A stretch of 64,000 nt of DNA from Girardinichthys multiradiatus (GCF_021462225.1 NC_061800.1:9581002-9645001), one strand, 5' to 3'. Positions 33,901 through 45,099 are shown, counted from the first letter of the stretch. Notes: generated by a model from the letters alone, not told the origin. Numbers and translations: made by a program.

Positions 33901-35508
33901 TTCCCTAATCCATTTATCTGATCAACAAGGAATAAGTAGGACGTCTATCCACACATCCAACGATTGGTAAATGACTAAGAAGACACTGATAAACAGAAAT
34001 CTGCATAGGTAGTAAAAGTTCCTCCCCACTGAATTTTTTCACATTTTGCCAACCTTCAATCTATTTTAATGGGATTTAATGCAATAGAAAAACACATAAA
34101 GGCAAAACATTTCGTTGATGACGGAAATTGACACATGATTTTTAAATTCTTTTACAAATAAAAATCTGAAACAGGTCATGTCTCTACCCGCTTTGCACTT
34201 CTAGAGAATAAAATCTTTGCCATTATTTGTAGTCCAGGCTCAGTCAGAGTGGATGGACAGCGTCTGCATACATCAAATTTGAATTACAGCCACAGATTCT
34301 CACCACAGCCACAGCTACAACAGAAAGGAACCCATATCTGTGTTTAGTGACATCGAAGGTGAGCCTCACCCCCAGCCTCATGTCCTCTGCAGCCTCCAAC
34401 AGGTTTTCTTCTAGGATTTTCCTGTATTTAGTTCCACCCATACTCCCATCAGTTCTGACCAGCTTCCTTGTCAAAGCTAAAAAAAAAAAAGCCTCTCCAC
34501 AGCATGATGCTGCCCCCACCTTGTCTCACCATGTGTGTTGAGTTTTGCATGGAGGCCATAAAGGTTCATTTAGGTCTTATCTGAGCAGAGCATCCTGTTC
34601 CACATGTTGTTTAGCTCATGGTAAACTTCAGGAGGGTGTCTGATAGCTTTGTTCCACTGCCACTCTTCCATAAAGGCCACATTTGACAAGGACACGACTG
34701 ATAGCTGCTTTTTAGCCGAATCATCGAGCTGACGTTTAAACCTTGGGATATTGTTTTTTAACCTAACTCAGCTGTAACTAACCCTCCTTGACCTGTCTGC
34801 TGAGTTCCTTGGTCTTCATGATGCTGGTTGTTCTCTAAAAACCTCTGAGGCCTTCAGAGAACAGCTGGATTTAAACTGAGATTAAATTATACATGTGTGG
34901 ACTACATGTTTATTAATTAGGTGACGTCTGAAGGCACCAGACGTTTTTAGGGGGTATCAGAGTAAAGGGAACGACACAAATGCATGCTGCAACGTTCTGA
35001 TCGCTGTCGGTAAAACGTTCCCAGTATCACAGTAGAATACAATAAAGTTTCTGACCGTAATGTGACAAAATGTGGCAAATTTAAGGGGCTGGAAAACTTC
35101 TCCAAAGCAGTGTGCATACTTTTTATAGGATTTTCAAACAGCTAAACTAAGCTAACCCTGTTGGTTGAGGCCTACAGACCAGGTGACCCGTTTTCAAAGC
35201 CTCACACCTGTTCAAAGCCTGAGACTCACCCGAAAGCCAGTAGAAGACGGGACATTTGTCTGTTTCAGCCTTGGGAGGCAGATAGATGGCAAACTTCATC
35301 TTACACTTCAGCTCAGAGCTGTGGACAGCAAGCAAACAAGAGTTTAACAGTCTTCTGTGAACCTCAGCTTTCTAACGCACATCGAAAAGTCTTGTGGTTA
35401 AAGATGAGGTCACATGTGTGTCACTGAATATGTGAGTCACCTGTCATGTTCATACACCTTCTGGAAGCCACCAGCACACTTGTTGGACGACACCTGTGTG
35501 AGAGCCAT
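30917..35508 (-). CDS. esd: S-formylglutathione hydrolase (esterase D), complete coding region in 8 exons
   Basis: This cytosolic serine hydrolase splits S-formylglutathione to formate and glutathione, the last step of glutathione-dependent formaldehyde detoxification. Joined coding exons, 5' to 3' on the minus strand, are 35508-35441, 35318-35230, 33801-33703, 33601-33477, 33381-33262, 33128-33030, 32901-32734 and 30997-30917. They total 849 nt, giving 282 residues plus TGA, the human ESD length. All introns have GT/AG ends and the phases agree. The nucleophile Ser149 lies in [10 protein letters not shown], Asp226 in [10 protein letters not shown] and His260 in GYDHSYFF; the C-terminus HHAKYLNA is conserved. 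The start codon is in good Kozak context (GCCATGG). A spliced 5' UTR exon is inferred near 37.7 kb. Introns hold Tc1 remnants, but no coding break is seen. This looks like a functional gene. Confidence 0.97.
31128..31450 (+). mobile_element. Tc1-like remnant in the last esd intron
   Basis: AAGTATTCACACCCTTTGAG (31137-31156) resembles a Tc1 terminal repeat. TATTAGTCGTGCACCTCACT (31348-31367) resembles a piece of Tc1 transposase coding sequence (ISRAPH-S). Most of the element is gone. Confidence 0.6.
32734..32901 (-). CDS. esd: esd coding exon 7 with the acidic triad residue (residues 201-256)
   Basis: It encodes [20 protein letters not shown] and continues [10 protein letters not shown] to VVFRLQP. 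Asp226 is in DQGRDDQ. The donor GTGGGC follows a CCG (Pro) codon where human has Glu. Confidence 0.95.
33030..33128 (-). CDS. esd: esd coding exon 6 (residues 168-200)
   Basis: It encodes [20 protein letters not shown] and then [13 protein letters not shown]. Phase 0 at both ends; acceptor CTGCAG, donor GTAGGA. Confidence 0.95.
33262..33381 (-). CDS. esd: esd coding exon 5 with the nucleophile (residues 128-167)
   Basis: It encodes [20 protein letters not shown] followed by [20 protein letters not shown]. The GHSMG nucleophile elbow carries Ser149. Exactly 40 codons, phase 0 at both ends. Confidence 0.96.
33477..33601 (-). CDS. esd: esd coding exon 4 (residues 86-127)
   Basis: It encodes [20 protein letters not shown] and ends in [10 protein letters not shown]. 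Acceptor CCTCAG, donor GTGTGG. Confidence 0.95.
33703..33801 (-). CDS. esd: esd coding exon 3 (residues 53-86)
   Basis: It encodes [20 protein letters not shown] and ends APDTSP. Acceptor CTGCAG, donor GTAGGA. The 1.4-kb intron before it holds a Tc1 remnant. Confidence 0.95.
34010..35130 (-). mobile_element. Degenerate Tc1-like element in an esd intron
   Basis: Terminal-repeat-like text is present on both sides: TTTTTTCACATTTTGCCAAC near 34036 and TGTGACAAAATGTGGCAAAT near 35061. Between them is the antisense of a Tc1 transposase, including GCATGATGCTGCCCCCACC (34502-34520), the reverse complement of the GGGGSIM coding region. Many breaks are present. Confidence 0.7.
35230..35318 (-). CDS. 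esd: esd coding exon 2 (residues 23-53)
   Basis: It encodes [20 protein letters not shown] and continues to FYWLSG. Acceptor TCCACAG, donor GTGAGTC. Confidence 0.95.
35441..35508 (-). CDS. esd: esd coding exon 1 (residues 1-23)
   Basis: It begins [20 protein letters not shown]. The acceptor CTGCAG lies at 35516-35521, 7 bases before the ATG, so the 5' UTR is spliced. The donor GTGACTC follows at 35440. The exon ends in phase 2. Confidence 0.95.
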
Positions 35509-37679
35509 GGCTGACCTGCAGACACTTGGGGAGCACAGGGGGGGTCACATGCTGTCTTTTTTAGAACACATACAAATTCTTAGCACTAAACCTCATGTCT
35601 ATTGCAAAGATCCAAATGAAAGGCCCATCGTAGAAAACAAGCTGATAGAAAAACTGAAACATTTTCTGAACTAAACTTTTAACAAGGTTGATGAGACATT
35701 TGCCAACAGACCCGATTAGGACCTGGTTGTGGTACCCTGGTAGGAACCCTGATCTGATTCATGGGATCAAATCTAGAGGAGTCCCTGACTAAACTCCGAT
35801 TCTGATACGCGTTGTTTGCCTTTTTCTCTAACTTCTGTCAGTGCAACCACGCTGAAATATGTCCCGAATCTAATTACCAATGAGTCATATCACAACAGAG
35901 AATAAACATGCTAATATTAGCTCAGCACAACAACGAGCCCTGCATCGACACGTGTCTGCAGGAGCAGGAGGTCAGCTGACTGAAGACTGCAGCCCTTCAG
36001 ACGCATCTTTAGAAACAAACGATGAAGCTACGTGTGTTTTAGGTGACTTCTTGTTAGAACATTGTAGCAGATTTCCAAACCCAGAAACCTCGTTAGCTGG
36101 GCTGTTGGTACTCCAAAACTCCTGTTAGGACAAAACATCACGACTGTAAAGAAAATGGACTGGACAGCATCCAGACCTTCATTGGTGAGTAAGTGTAATA
36201 CCAATAATATGTAGTAGGGCTGCACGTAATATCATAAATTTATCATCAGCAATATGGATATTGAAAGAACTGCTTGAACTGCACTAAATACTACTTTATC
36301 ATTTAAGTACTATGCACCTATGCTCTATGCCAGTAATATATTTGCTAATGCTTGTTAAATGCAGATAAAATGTTTTAGAAGATGTTTGATAAAAAGTCGT
36401 TAAGAAACTCCAACTAAGTTGCCGTCTATCTGGATAGACAGCTTACTTTCTAAAGGTCCATGTTTACAGTGAACCCCAAGCAGAAAGACATTATTACTGT
36501 TCTGTTAGGTTGTTGCCTGAATCAAGCAAAGAACATAAACCATGGTTTAGACTTTCAATAGTCTTAATGCAAATGTCTATGATTAGTTTTTGTCATCCAG
36601 ATTGTTAAAACATTTCATGCAACTCTTTAAACATAATAATGTTTTAAAAGTTATTGCATGTTCTATTTCCTACCGTAGTGCCCATGAACGTGACTCCCCA
36701 CTACAAGCATAGGTGCTGGACACTGTTATCCAAACAGGTAACTCAACTTCAGGGTAACATTACTAGAGTAGTATTTTTCCATGTTTCTGTATTACAGCTG
36801 AATACCTGGTCCCACCTGTTTGCAACACATGAGACTGAGAATTGTGAGAAGACTGTGACCTTTGTTCTCCCCCAGTTAACCCTGTGATTACCATCCCATC
36901 AGGGCTGACCAGATGTGGTATGCGTTCGAGTTACTGTACCGTCAAAAATACAGAAATACTGAATAATTACCAGATAGTGAAACTTCGAGTTTCCTTGGAA
37001 GAAGGGGCTTAAAGTCACTACTTGCACATTTGCTTTTGACAATTCCACAACAAATAAATAAATAAATAAATCCAAATAAATCCGAGAAGCCAATGTACAA
37101 TTCTAAAGATAAAATGATTATTCAGATCTGTGAAGTCCAGATTTAACCGTCCGGAACTGACATATGAGCAGAGTCTAAAACCAGCTCTACCTTTATATCC
37201 CCCCCTTCTCAACTCAAGCTCCTTCTTCATTCGGTTAGCTTGTTTTAAAATTACTTTGCATCTAAATAATGCTAAACCAAGCCTGAACCAAAACTGTACC
37301 TAAACCGAACCACTCAGAAATCCGTCGCGTCCCAGTCGGTCTCCAGTCTACCATTAACCTGTGATTAACAGCACAGCACATTAAACCAGTTAATGTAAGG
37401 GGCATTTTATTCTAGCCGAACTGCACAAATGGCGGTCAAAATGTGAACATGTGTTTTATGGGCCAAACATCTAAAACAGGACGGTATAAACACAAAATGT
37501 CAAAACTGTCCGAATTTAAACAAGAGTTCTGTGCGTTGCATGTTGGGGGGCGTGCAGCAGTTAGCAAGTAAAGTTAGCACTGAAGCTTTTTATGAATGCC
37601 TGCCTAAAGCTAATTCAGTTAGACAGTTGTGAAAAAAAAAACTATTTTACAAACTAAATGCATAATTTCTTAAACATAC

Positions 37680-37760
37680 CTTAATAAATCACTGGGTTTG
37701 CAGAGTGCAGGCTTTGCTAACTTCCCCGGCAGGAGCAGCAGAGAGCGTCGATAGTTCAAC
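37680..37760 (-). other. esd: Inferred non-coding first exon of esd
   Basis: A good donor (TTAAG|GTATGT) occurs on the minus strand at 37680, downstream of promoter-like DNA, and the first coding exon has an acceptor 7 bases before the ATG. A 2.2-kb first intron is therefore likely. The transcription start is not defined; the right end is approximate. Confidence 0.55.
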
Positions 37761-37764
37761 GTCG

Positions 37765-37772
37765 TGACGTCA
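37765..37772. promoter_or_regulatory. CRE palindrome TGACGTCA upstream of esd
   Basis: A perfect consensus cAMP-response element (CREB/ATF site) just upstream of the inferred esd first exon, in a locally GC-richer stretch. Function is inferred from consensus and position. Confidence 0.55.
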
Positions 37773-37777
37773 CAGAG

Positions 37778-37785
37778 CCGCCCCC
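37778..37785 (-). promoter_or_regulatory. GC box (GGGGGCGG) upstream of esd
   Basis: An Sp1-type GC box on the minus strand, 5 bases upstream of the CRE. No TATA box was seen, as is common in housekeeping promoters. Confidence 0.5.
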
Positions 37786-38149
37786 TCCTCAGTTTGAGAC
37801 GCACTGAACGGTTTTATACACCAGATGGCACCAAAGCGGAGAAAAGCAGTATACTGTATATGATATGCATATCGAAAGAATAAATTGTGAAGTAACTTTA
37901 AGGTGGACCCTATATGAACTTGAAATAAATAAATGCACATCCTAACAAAGAACACTGGTCAAACAATAGAAAAAAACGAACAAAAATGTTACAATAAATG
38001 AAATGATTAAACCAAACGTAAAATTTAGGTCACAATAAAAGGTGCAGCAAATTACAAATGTAAGAACACATCTATATAGTTTGAACAGAAATTTGCCTAA
38101 ATTAATATTTGAGTATTCTGATAATTGAATTCGTCAAAAAAAAAGTTAA

Positions 38150-38331
38150 ACCAGTCTGTGGCAATGTTGCCTTGAAACAAGGAACACAAGGGTTGGAATC
38201 ACGGACTGGGTTCTTTCTGCATGGAGTTTGCATGTTCTTGCTATGCATGGTTTCTCTCTGGGTCACTGGCTTCCTCCAACAGTCGAAAACATACCTGTTA
38301 GGGTGACTGGTTACTCAAAGTTCCCTTTAGT
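38150..38331 (+). repeat. Interspersed teleost repeat flowing into (GT)n
   Basis: The text TGCATGGAGTTTGCATGTTC (38218-38237) and CTTCCTCCAACAGTCGAAAA (38270-38289) matches, in inverse, the sequence at 43040-43220. It is a decayed dispersed repeat of a kind common in fish genomes. Its class was not determined. Confidence 0.65.
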
Positions 38332-38370
38332 TGTGTGTGTGTGTGTGTGTGCGTGTGTGTGTGTGTGTGT

Positions 38371-38435
<65 letters not shown>

Positions 38436-38462
38436 GGTGTGTGTGTGTGTGTGTGTGTGTGT

Positions 38463-38542
<80 letters not shown>

Positions 38543-38547
38543 GGTGT
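38332..38547. repeat. (GT)n array with AGGGTG interruptions
   Basis: About 216 bases of GT are interrupted five times by AGGGTG, at 38371, 38434, 38463, 38506 and 38541. Spacing is irregular (63, 29, 43, 35). Open frames here are artefacts of the repeat. Confidence 0.95.
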
Positions 38548-39270
38548 AAAGCATCTGTCGCTCAATGACAGACACAAATCAACCTGTCCGAAACAAAAAC
38601 AAACGAAAAATCCAAACTACCTGGGCAAACAAATAGCCGTGAAAGCAAATTTAGTTTATCTTTCTTTTCTCTTTATCGTGCTGTAATAATTTAGTTGCTT
38701 TTTGTTTTAGAAGAAAGTTAGGACCACCTGCTACCATACACCGACAGAAGTTAAAGATTTAAATGTCTTTCCAACCTTGATTACTGGAGGGTGGCTTTAA
38801 AACAAACTACTGAAGACACAACATTTACCATCTTTAAATATAAAAATTTTTAGCAAATCTAGATAATCCAGAGTAAAATATGTTAATTATTTGTCTGCTG
38901 AGTTTCCCACTTAAAGTGCTCATTCCTTGAACATTTACACACTGTATCACGTTACAACCTCTAACTTGAATGTATTTTATTGGTATTTTCATCAATAATA
39001 CAACATAAACAGGGCCTAAATGGCTTTACTATTTTTTCACAAATAAATATCTGAAAGGTGTGGCATGCAGTTATATTCCATGCCTATACTCTGATACCCA
39101 CAATGAAATCCAGTGCACCAAATTGCCTCCAGGGGAGACCTAGTGTAGTGAGCATAGTTCAGCTCTTCTGTAAAGGCCTCAGATGCTTGTAAGAAAATGT
39201 TCAAAAACAGACATCATTATAAAGACCTATGAACGCAGCCGACAGGCCAGGGAGAAAGTTGTAAAGTTTA

Positions 39271-39287
39271 AAAAGGGTTAGTTTCTA
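39271..39287. repeat. SINE target-site duplication (left)
   Basis: AAAAGGGTTAGTTTCTA, 17 bases, recurs exactly at 39483-39499. Confidence 0.9.
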
Positions 39288-39482
39288 GGGGTATTGTGTG
39301 GTGAGCATGTACACCATAAATGGAGGCAATTAGTCTTCGATGCAGCCATCCAGGGTTGAATTCCCAACCTTGGGATCTTTGCTGCACACCTCCCCCATTC
39401 TCTCTCTGCCCATTTCCTGTCTGAATACTGCAAATAAGGCTTGTAGTACCATTAAAACTTAAAAAAAAAAAAAGAAACTAAT
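39288..39482 (+). mobile_element. tRNA-derived SINE with poly(A) tail
   Basis: A head with a B-box-like GGGTTGAATTCCC (about 39352-39364) is followed by a body with CTCCCCCATTCTCTCTCTGC (39390-39409) and a tail (AAAAAAAAAAAAA near 39460). It is flanked by perfect 17-bp duplications and resembles a widespread teleost tRNA-SINE. A related copy lies inverted at 42500-42710. Confidence 0.85.
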
Positions 39483-39499
39483 AAAAGGGTTAGTTTCTA
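39483..39499. repeat. SINE target-site duplication (right)
   Basis: This is the second exact copy of AAAAGGGTTAGTTTCTA. Confidence 0.9.
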
Positions 39500-40909
39500 A
39501 AACATATCTGTGTCTTGTCTGAAAACAGTAAGAGTCTGACACAACTGCAAACCTTTCAAGACATTGTCATCCACCTGAACTGACAGGTCAGGCAAAGGGA
39601 GTAATATTCAGAGAAGCAGCCAAGAGACCCCTGGTGACTCTGGACGAGCTGCGGAAATCCACAGCTCATGGGAGAGAATTTGTCAGCTGGATAACTTTTA
39701 TCTAAATTATTCCTTCATGGAATGATGGCACGAACAATGCCTTTGTTGAAAGAACGTTAGAACATATCCCCTTTGCAGTTTGCTGCAAGCCATGTAGGGG
39801 ACCCAACAAAGATGTGGAAGAAAATGCTCTGGACAGATGAGATCAAAATCGTATGTCTCTGCCTAGATGCAGACTGGTTTATGATGCTGAGACCTAATGC
39901 TGCACATTACTCTCAACAAGCCAGTGTAAGGATGGTGTTTTCTGAACGAAACATGCTACCGGCAATCCTTGAAGAAAACATGGTAGAGATTGCAAAAGAC
40001 TTGAGAATGGGGTGGAGCCTCACCTTCCGGCAGGAAAATGACCCTAAACATGCAGGAAGCGCTACAATGGAATGAATGGTTAAAGTCCCGACCTGAATCC
40101 CATTGGGAATCTGGAGCAAGACTTGAAAATTAATGTTCTAAACATTTGTTCATTTAGAAATGGGTCATGTGTTTGTAGCTGTTTGTCTTCAGGTATCATG
40201 AGAATTTTTTTCTGAAGCCCACACTACCAGCACATCCAAACACTAAAAAATTAAATTAGTGCTCCTTGATGAGTAGGGAGCATCAGTTTTATCATATCAA
40301 GCCCATGTTTCTTTATCTGTTGGCATCTCCCTCATGTCTGTTTTCACACATCCCGCCCCTCTCTGTCATCCTCTTCATGTTTCTGCATATCAGTGGTTTC
40401 CTCTGCAATCTTCACCCATTGATGAGCTCAATTTGGATTGTAAATGGGTTATTAAATCATACGCAGCATGGCAGTACTCATGTCCTGTCTATCTCTGCAG
40501 CTGCTACCTAAATTAGACCATTTCAAATGGCCTCCCACCACTCTCATAAAACAGATTAAATTCACTCAGCATATACACTCCTTCTTCTCAACATGATTAT
40601 GGTTCCGCCTTCAGCCATGTGAGCTGGAACACTGCATTTAAAGCTGAATTGGTCACACAAGTCTGTTTTTTGGCTCTTTGCGTCTGTTGCTTGTTCTGTC
40701 CATCAGATGGCAGCAGCAGACCCTCAGTGTGCAGAGCTACTTGGCTGTAGATCTGTCCCTGATGTTCTCAGAACTGTTCCATTCATGTTAAAAGGAAAAC
40801 TTTCACCTTTCTAGGATTTCCACTGGCTGAATGACACTATAATGTATCACATCCATCATTTCAAACCGTTTGTACTTTTTATGTGACGTAAATGCTGTAC
40901 ATGTTAACT

Positions 40910-41060
40910 GGAATACAAAAACATCTGTTAGGGCCATAAATGTAAAAAATAGAACAGGTGCAATAACCTGGTTGTAAAACTGTTTGCACCCTTGAACTAA
41001 AACTTGGTTGAGGCATCTTTTTGTACAGATTTAACATCAAACATAGTTCATCTGACAAAG
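40910..41060. mobile_element. Tc1-like terminal repeat remnant
   Basis: GTTTGCACCCTTGAACTAAA (40982-41001), followed by TTGAGGCATCTTTTTGTACA, is like the ends of some fish Tc1 elements. No transposase is attached. Confidence 0.4.
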
Positions 41061-41229
41061 CAGAGATAACTTTCAGCTTTTATAGTAGGATCTTCCTGGT
41101 GCGGGGTGGTGGTTAAGTAATGTATTTATGATGTAGGTGAGTTACTATAACACCTAGTAACATAGTAACACAAAACTATCTGAATAAACTTTGCCTTGAA
41201 AGCAGAACAAGCTGCATACTCATTCTATG

Positions 41230-41535
41230 TGATTGTGTTCATCCATGTGTGGTTTGACTCATCCACAAAACAGGACAGGTCCAAACAACAAAGAACAATT
41301 CGGTCTGCAGAGAGGATCATTGGGGCTGACCTTCGCTCCGTCCAGGAATTGTACAAGTCTAGGGTCAGGAGAAGGGCAGCTAACATCTCTGCAGACCACT
41401 TACATCCTGGACACAAACTGTCTAGACTTTTACCTTCAGGCTGGCACTACATAGCTGTGTTTGCAAAACATCAGCCGCCACAGAGGCAATTTCTCTCCCT
41501 CAGGCTGTCAGAGAAACTGCCCAGGCTGGGCTAGT
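41230..41535 (+). mobile_element. LINE reverse-transcriptase C-terminal fragment
   Basis: The open frame 41196-41534 includes RTIRSAERIIGADLRSVQEL, then YKSRVRRRAANISADHLHPG and SRLLPSGWHYIAVFAKHQPP. This resembles the C-terminal end of an L2-like LINE polyprotein found in many fish. Only this part is present; no host gene is implied. Confidence 0.65.
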
Positions 41536-42422
41536 GACTCAAAAATGGCAAATCTGGTAATATGGTGTAAAAATAACCACTTTCCTGATGTAGGAAAACC
41601 AATAATGTTAGACACGAAGATATGTAAGACACAACACTGCACCCAAGCCATCAGAGGGGTTGAAATGGAGAAGAGATATCCTTCAAACCCAGATTCATTA
41701 ATCTTGGATCATTTTCTAAAAAAGGACATATATCAAAACACATTTCCAATTAGGACACCCTCTCTGTTTGGTTCTGCTGGACCTGGTGCTAAAAGTGGGA
41801 TAGTTATGTCCGTTCTTTCTGGCTGTTGAAGAGTCTGTGTGTGTGCATGCGTGTGAGTGTATGTAAAAGTGTGCGAATGATATTTGTGTTTTTCTCCCAG
41901 CTGTTTCCACACAAGAATCCAAAATTAGCTCAAAATTCAAGCACCAACATCAACTGCCCTCAGATTCCAACACATTTTAGACAACCTCGGTCTCGCAGGA
42001 ACCAATTATCTTTTCTCATTTTCTCTCCCTGGCACAAATAGGTGGCAGACAATTGCAGAGAAAGAAGTTTATAAATGCAATTTTAGAGTCAACAGTGAAT
42101 TTGAAGAATATGATGACACTGAGGACCATCAAGTTCCAAAATGAAGACAAGCCAAAGCATCAGCCTGTCAGTAGTTGGCTCCAGGATCAGAAACTGCCCA
42201 AAAGCATCTAGCAAGTGGAGAAATATTGATGTGAAACAGTTATAACTGGTTAAATGAAATGATCCTACTGCCAAAGACAGGAGCCATTCCACATAGCTGC
42301 CTATGTGATAAGTAAGCAGCCAGTAGCATCATGGAGAGCAGGGAGTTAAATTCAGGACATCAAGTCTTTTTTTTTAATTTTCAAATATTTTCGGGACTGC
42401 AACACTTTAGAATGGGATGGTG

Positions 42423-42423
<1 letters not shown>

Positions 42424-42499
<76 letters not shown>
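42424..42499. repeat. (TA)n microsatellite
   Basis: A perfect TA run of 76 bases, directly against the poly(A) end of the inverted SINE. Confidence 0.97.
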
Positions 42500-42500
<1 letters not shown>

Positions 42501-42710
42501 TTTTTTTATTTTTATTTTTTCCAGCACTAGAGGCCTTTATTTTTCATTTTTCAATAGTAGGTAGACAGGAAGGAGGGGCAAAGAGAGAGAGGGAGACATT
42601 CAGCAAAGGTCACCTGGTCCAGGACCTGAACCCGTGACAGCCACACTGAGGACTATAGCCTCTGCATATGGTTGCATGCTTAACACCTACACCACCAGTG
42701 GTGCGCTTGA
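42500..42710 (-). mobile_element. tRNA-derived SINE, inverted copy
   Basis: Read on the minus strand, it has the head with GGTGTAGGTGTTAAGCATGC, a B-box-like GGGTTCAGGTCC, the CTCCCTCTCTCTCTTTGCCC body and an A-rich tail at 42500-42525. It is the same family as 39288-39482. No duplication is visible because the tail abuts (TA)n. Confidence 0.75.
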
Positions 42711-43039
42711 TGGTGGGGTTTTGGAGAGAAGTGGAAGGAGATAAACCAAAGCCCTTTAACCTGCCCGTCCTTGCAGGATGTTATTATTCTGGTTGGAGTT
42801 CTCATGCATCAAGGGCAAGTAGTGCTGTATATGTGCATAACACACCCAGTAAACATTTGCCCCTAGTATGTTGTATAGGCCAGTATGAAATGACAATGTG
42901 TTCAATGCGACTGAAGTGCTGCCTAGAATGAAATAGTCTGTCCGTCCTTGTCCGTACTTGGTTGCGTACGAGAGCTGGTGCTTATATCCAGTGGTCATTA
43001 GGGGAGAGACGTAGTACACCATGCATAATTAGCCTTGTC

Positions 43040-43220
43040 TTCACAGGGCAACAAAGACACACAGTACAAAGAAACATGGATGCACACATTCATACATAAG
43101 GGCAATTTAGCGACACCAATTTACGTATCAGTTATGTTTTTGGATTGCGGGAGTCAGCCAGAGTACCCAGAGAAAACCCGCGCATGCACTGGGAGAACAT
43201 GTAGAAAGATCCATGACCAC
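43040..43220 (-). repeat. Interspersed teleost repeat, inverted copy
   Basis: It contains CAGAGTACCCAGAGAAAACC (43159-43178) and GCATGCACTGGGAGAACATG (43182-43201), the reverse complement of the repeat at 38150-38331, diverged. Confidence 0.65.
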
Positions 43221-45099
43221 AATTCAAAACCTGGACCTTCTTGATGCAAGAACTGCTTCATTGTGCAGCCCTTGAATGATATGGTTACTCTATATGCTCC
43301 TCTTGTGTTATGTAAACTGACCTAAACTATATTGAACTCAGTTTTATAATTACTTAAACTGAAGGTAATACCTGGGGCCGCCCACATTAAAGTTTATATT
43401 GATGAACTGTTATAATTGTTTATTTATTTTCTACTGTTTGTGTTGTTTTATTGTTATCACCTATGTTCTTTCTAAATCATTTTCTGGATACTCACTACGC
43501 ATGATATCTTTTTTCCTGCTGCTTTTATAGCCATCTTAGGGCTTCAGTTCAGCCTTGTCATTAAGAAAGAAACATCAGTAAGTTCAGTTTGGGAGAAAAT
43601 TCAGGTGAAGATGTTTTCTGTACAGAGCTCTACGCTCTACCAACTGACATTTTGCACACTAAATTTACCCTGACGCAGAGTAGTCATACTCAAGTTCTAA
43701 AATCTGCATCAGTACTGATCACACTAAGGCTCTGAACCCTAAAGGTGTTTTTTATGAGCCACAGCACAACTATTCTAAAATAACATTGTAAACCCTTTGA
43801 CCCACTGGTTATCTTTGTCCTGCTCCTTTCTTATCGCTGAATACGAAGCCCTGACTCTTTGATAAACACATCTAGCATTTGAACTTCAGCCTGAAGAACT
43901 GATGGCTTCCCTCATTCCTCCAGGAAGCTGTCTATATGTGAACATCACGGTGTGTTTCTCTCCACCTGGCAGCTCCTGCCATAGGGAGCACAGAGCCCAG
44001 CAAGAGCTGGCTACACATTTTTAATTGGAACATGTCTTGTTCATTTCAGCTGCTTGTTGAGATCCTATTTATCACAGCCAGATAGGTGGCACAACACGTT
44101 AGATTAAATAACTGGAGTCCTGCCAGCCCTGTGTGAGCATATTGTTAGGTTGACATGAAGCCAGGTTGGCCAGTCCTCCTGACTGTTTAATGACCAAGCC
44201 ACGCCGTCAGGAGAATCACCAGCAGCATGTATGCAAATCACGCTTGTCTCATGACTCAAACACTGGATGGTGCCAGTGTGCCTTTTTCTCTGTCGCCCAC
44301 CAACAGATAGATTGACCACGTTGGTTAGATGACCTGCCCCTCAAAAGAAAATACCAATGTGTTTAAATTTACCAATTACAAACCGTCCAATGTTTATGTT
44401 TGAGAACCAAGGATCATTAATTCATTAATTAAGTGAAAATTTGTCCAGGTGTTGGGAAAACATAACCACTAATTTGAAAACTCTGCTTAAATTTTGTAAA
44501 TGGAAAACCAAACCAACATTTCTTAGGTGTAGGTGCAGTAGGATCATGACAAATGCAAATGATGGAGTAAGACATGTTTTTGCCAAACTTTGAGATTGTT
44601 ACTTTGATGTAACAACATTTACAATCAGGTGTTGTCTAGAAATCCATCTTTGAACATCTGAATGGCTTTATTTTCCATCAGCTCTCCGTACAACCAGAAT
44701 ACACATGCATGTACACAGAACCAGTGGCACCGGACCTTTTTCACAGTGGGTGTCACTTTCTTCTTACATTAACAAGTGTGGTGATCCTGAAAGAAATCTC
44801 AGCAAGTTGGGGGAACTCCTCAGTATTGGGGATGATGACAATAAATGTGTTTTATAGAAAGACAATTCATTCAGGTTTGCTTTATCACTAATTCCATTAT
44901 ATTAATGTTGTGTAAAACGTACAGAAATACAACTTTTTTAAAGAGAAACAATTCTATAAAATAAGTGTTGGGAAGTGTTGGAACATTGGTTGAAGCTATG
45001 GTTCTAGTTGGGTATTTTACAGAGAATGGTTACCTTGATCTACTGCAAGACAAAACAGAAAAAAAATGTTTCCTTCAAACACATGAACTTGAATGACTT
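43221..45099. other. No gene recognised
   Basis: No exon-like frame, RNA gene or clear repeat was identified. A 5-HT2A receptor (htr2a) would be expected on this side from human gene order, but none of its transmembrane exons was seen anywhere in the right half. Confidence 0.4.

Larger units (their letters stand above)
38930..40230 (+). mobile_element. Degenerate Tc1-like element carrying a SINE
   Basis: The left end resembles a Tc1 terminal repeat (ACACTGTATCACGTTACAAC at 38939-38958). Transposase traces include GPTGDSGRAAEIHSSW-like text near 39625, FAASHVGDPTKMWKKMLWTD (39776-39835), and a region with NDPKHAG (about 40037-40057) before PDLNPIGNLEQDLK (about 40090-40130). The SINE at 39288-39482 interrupts it. 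Confidence 0.75.

Noticed and set aside
38228..38577. Several Cys-Val and His-Thr repeat ORFs
   Set aside because: They are translations of the (GT)n array in different frames.
39340..39380. Possible functional tRNA gene
   Set aside because: The B-box-like text belongs to a SINE head with poly(A) tail and target duplications; no intact cloverleaf was evident.
41461..41829. 122-codon plus-strand open frame
   Set aside because: Its start overlaps the LINE fragment in another frame and the rest has no recognisable content.
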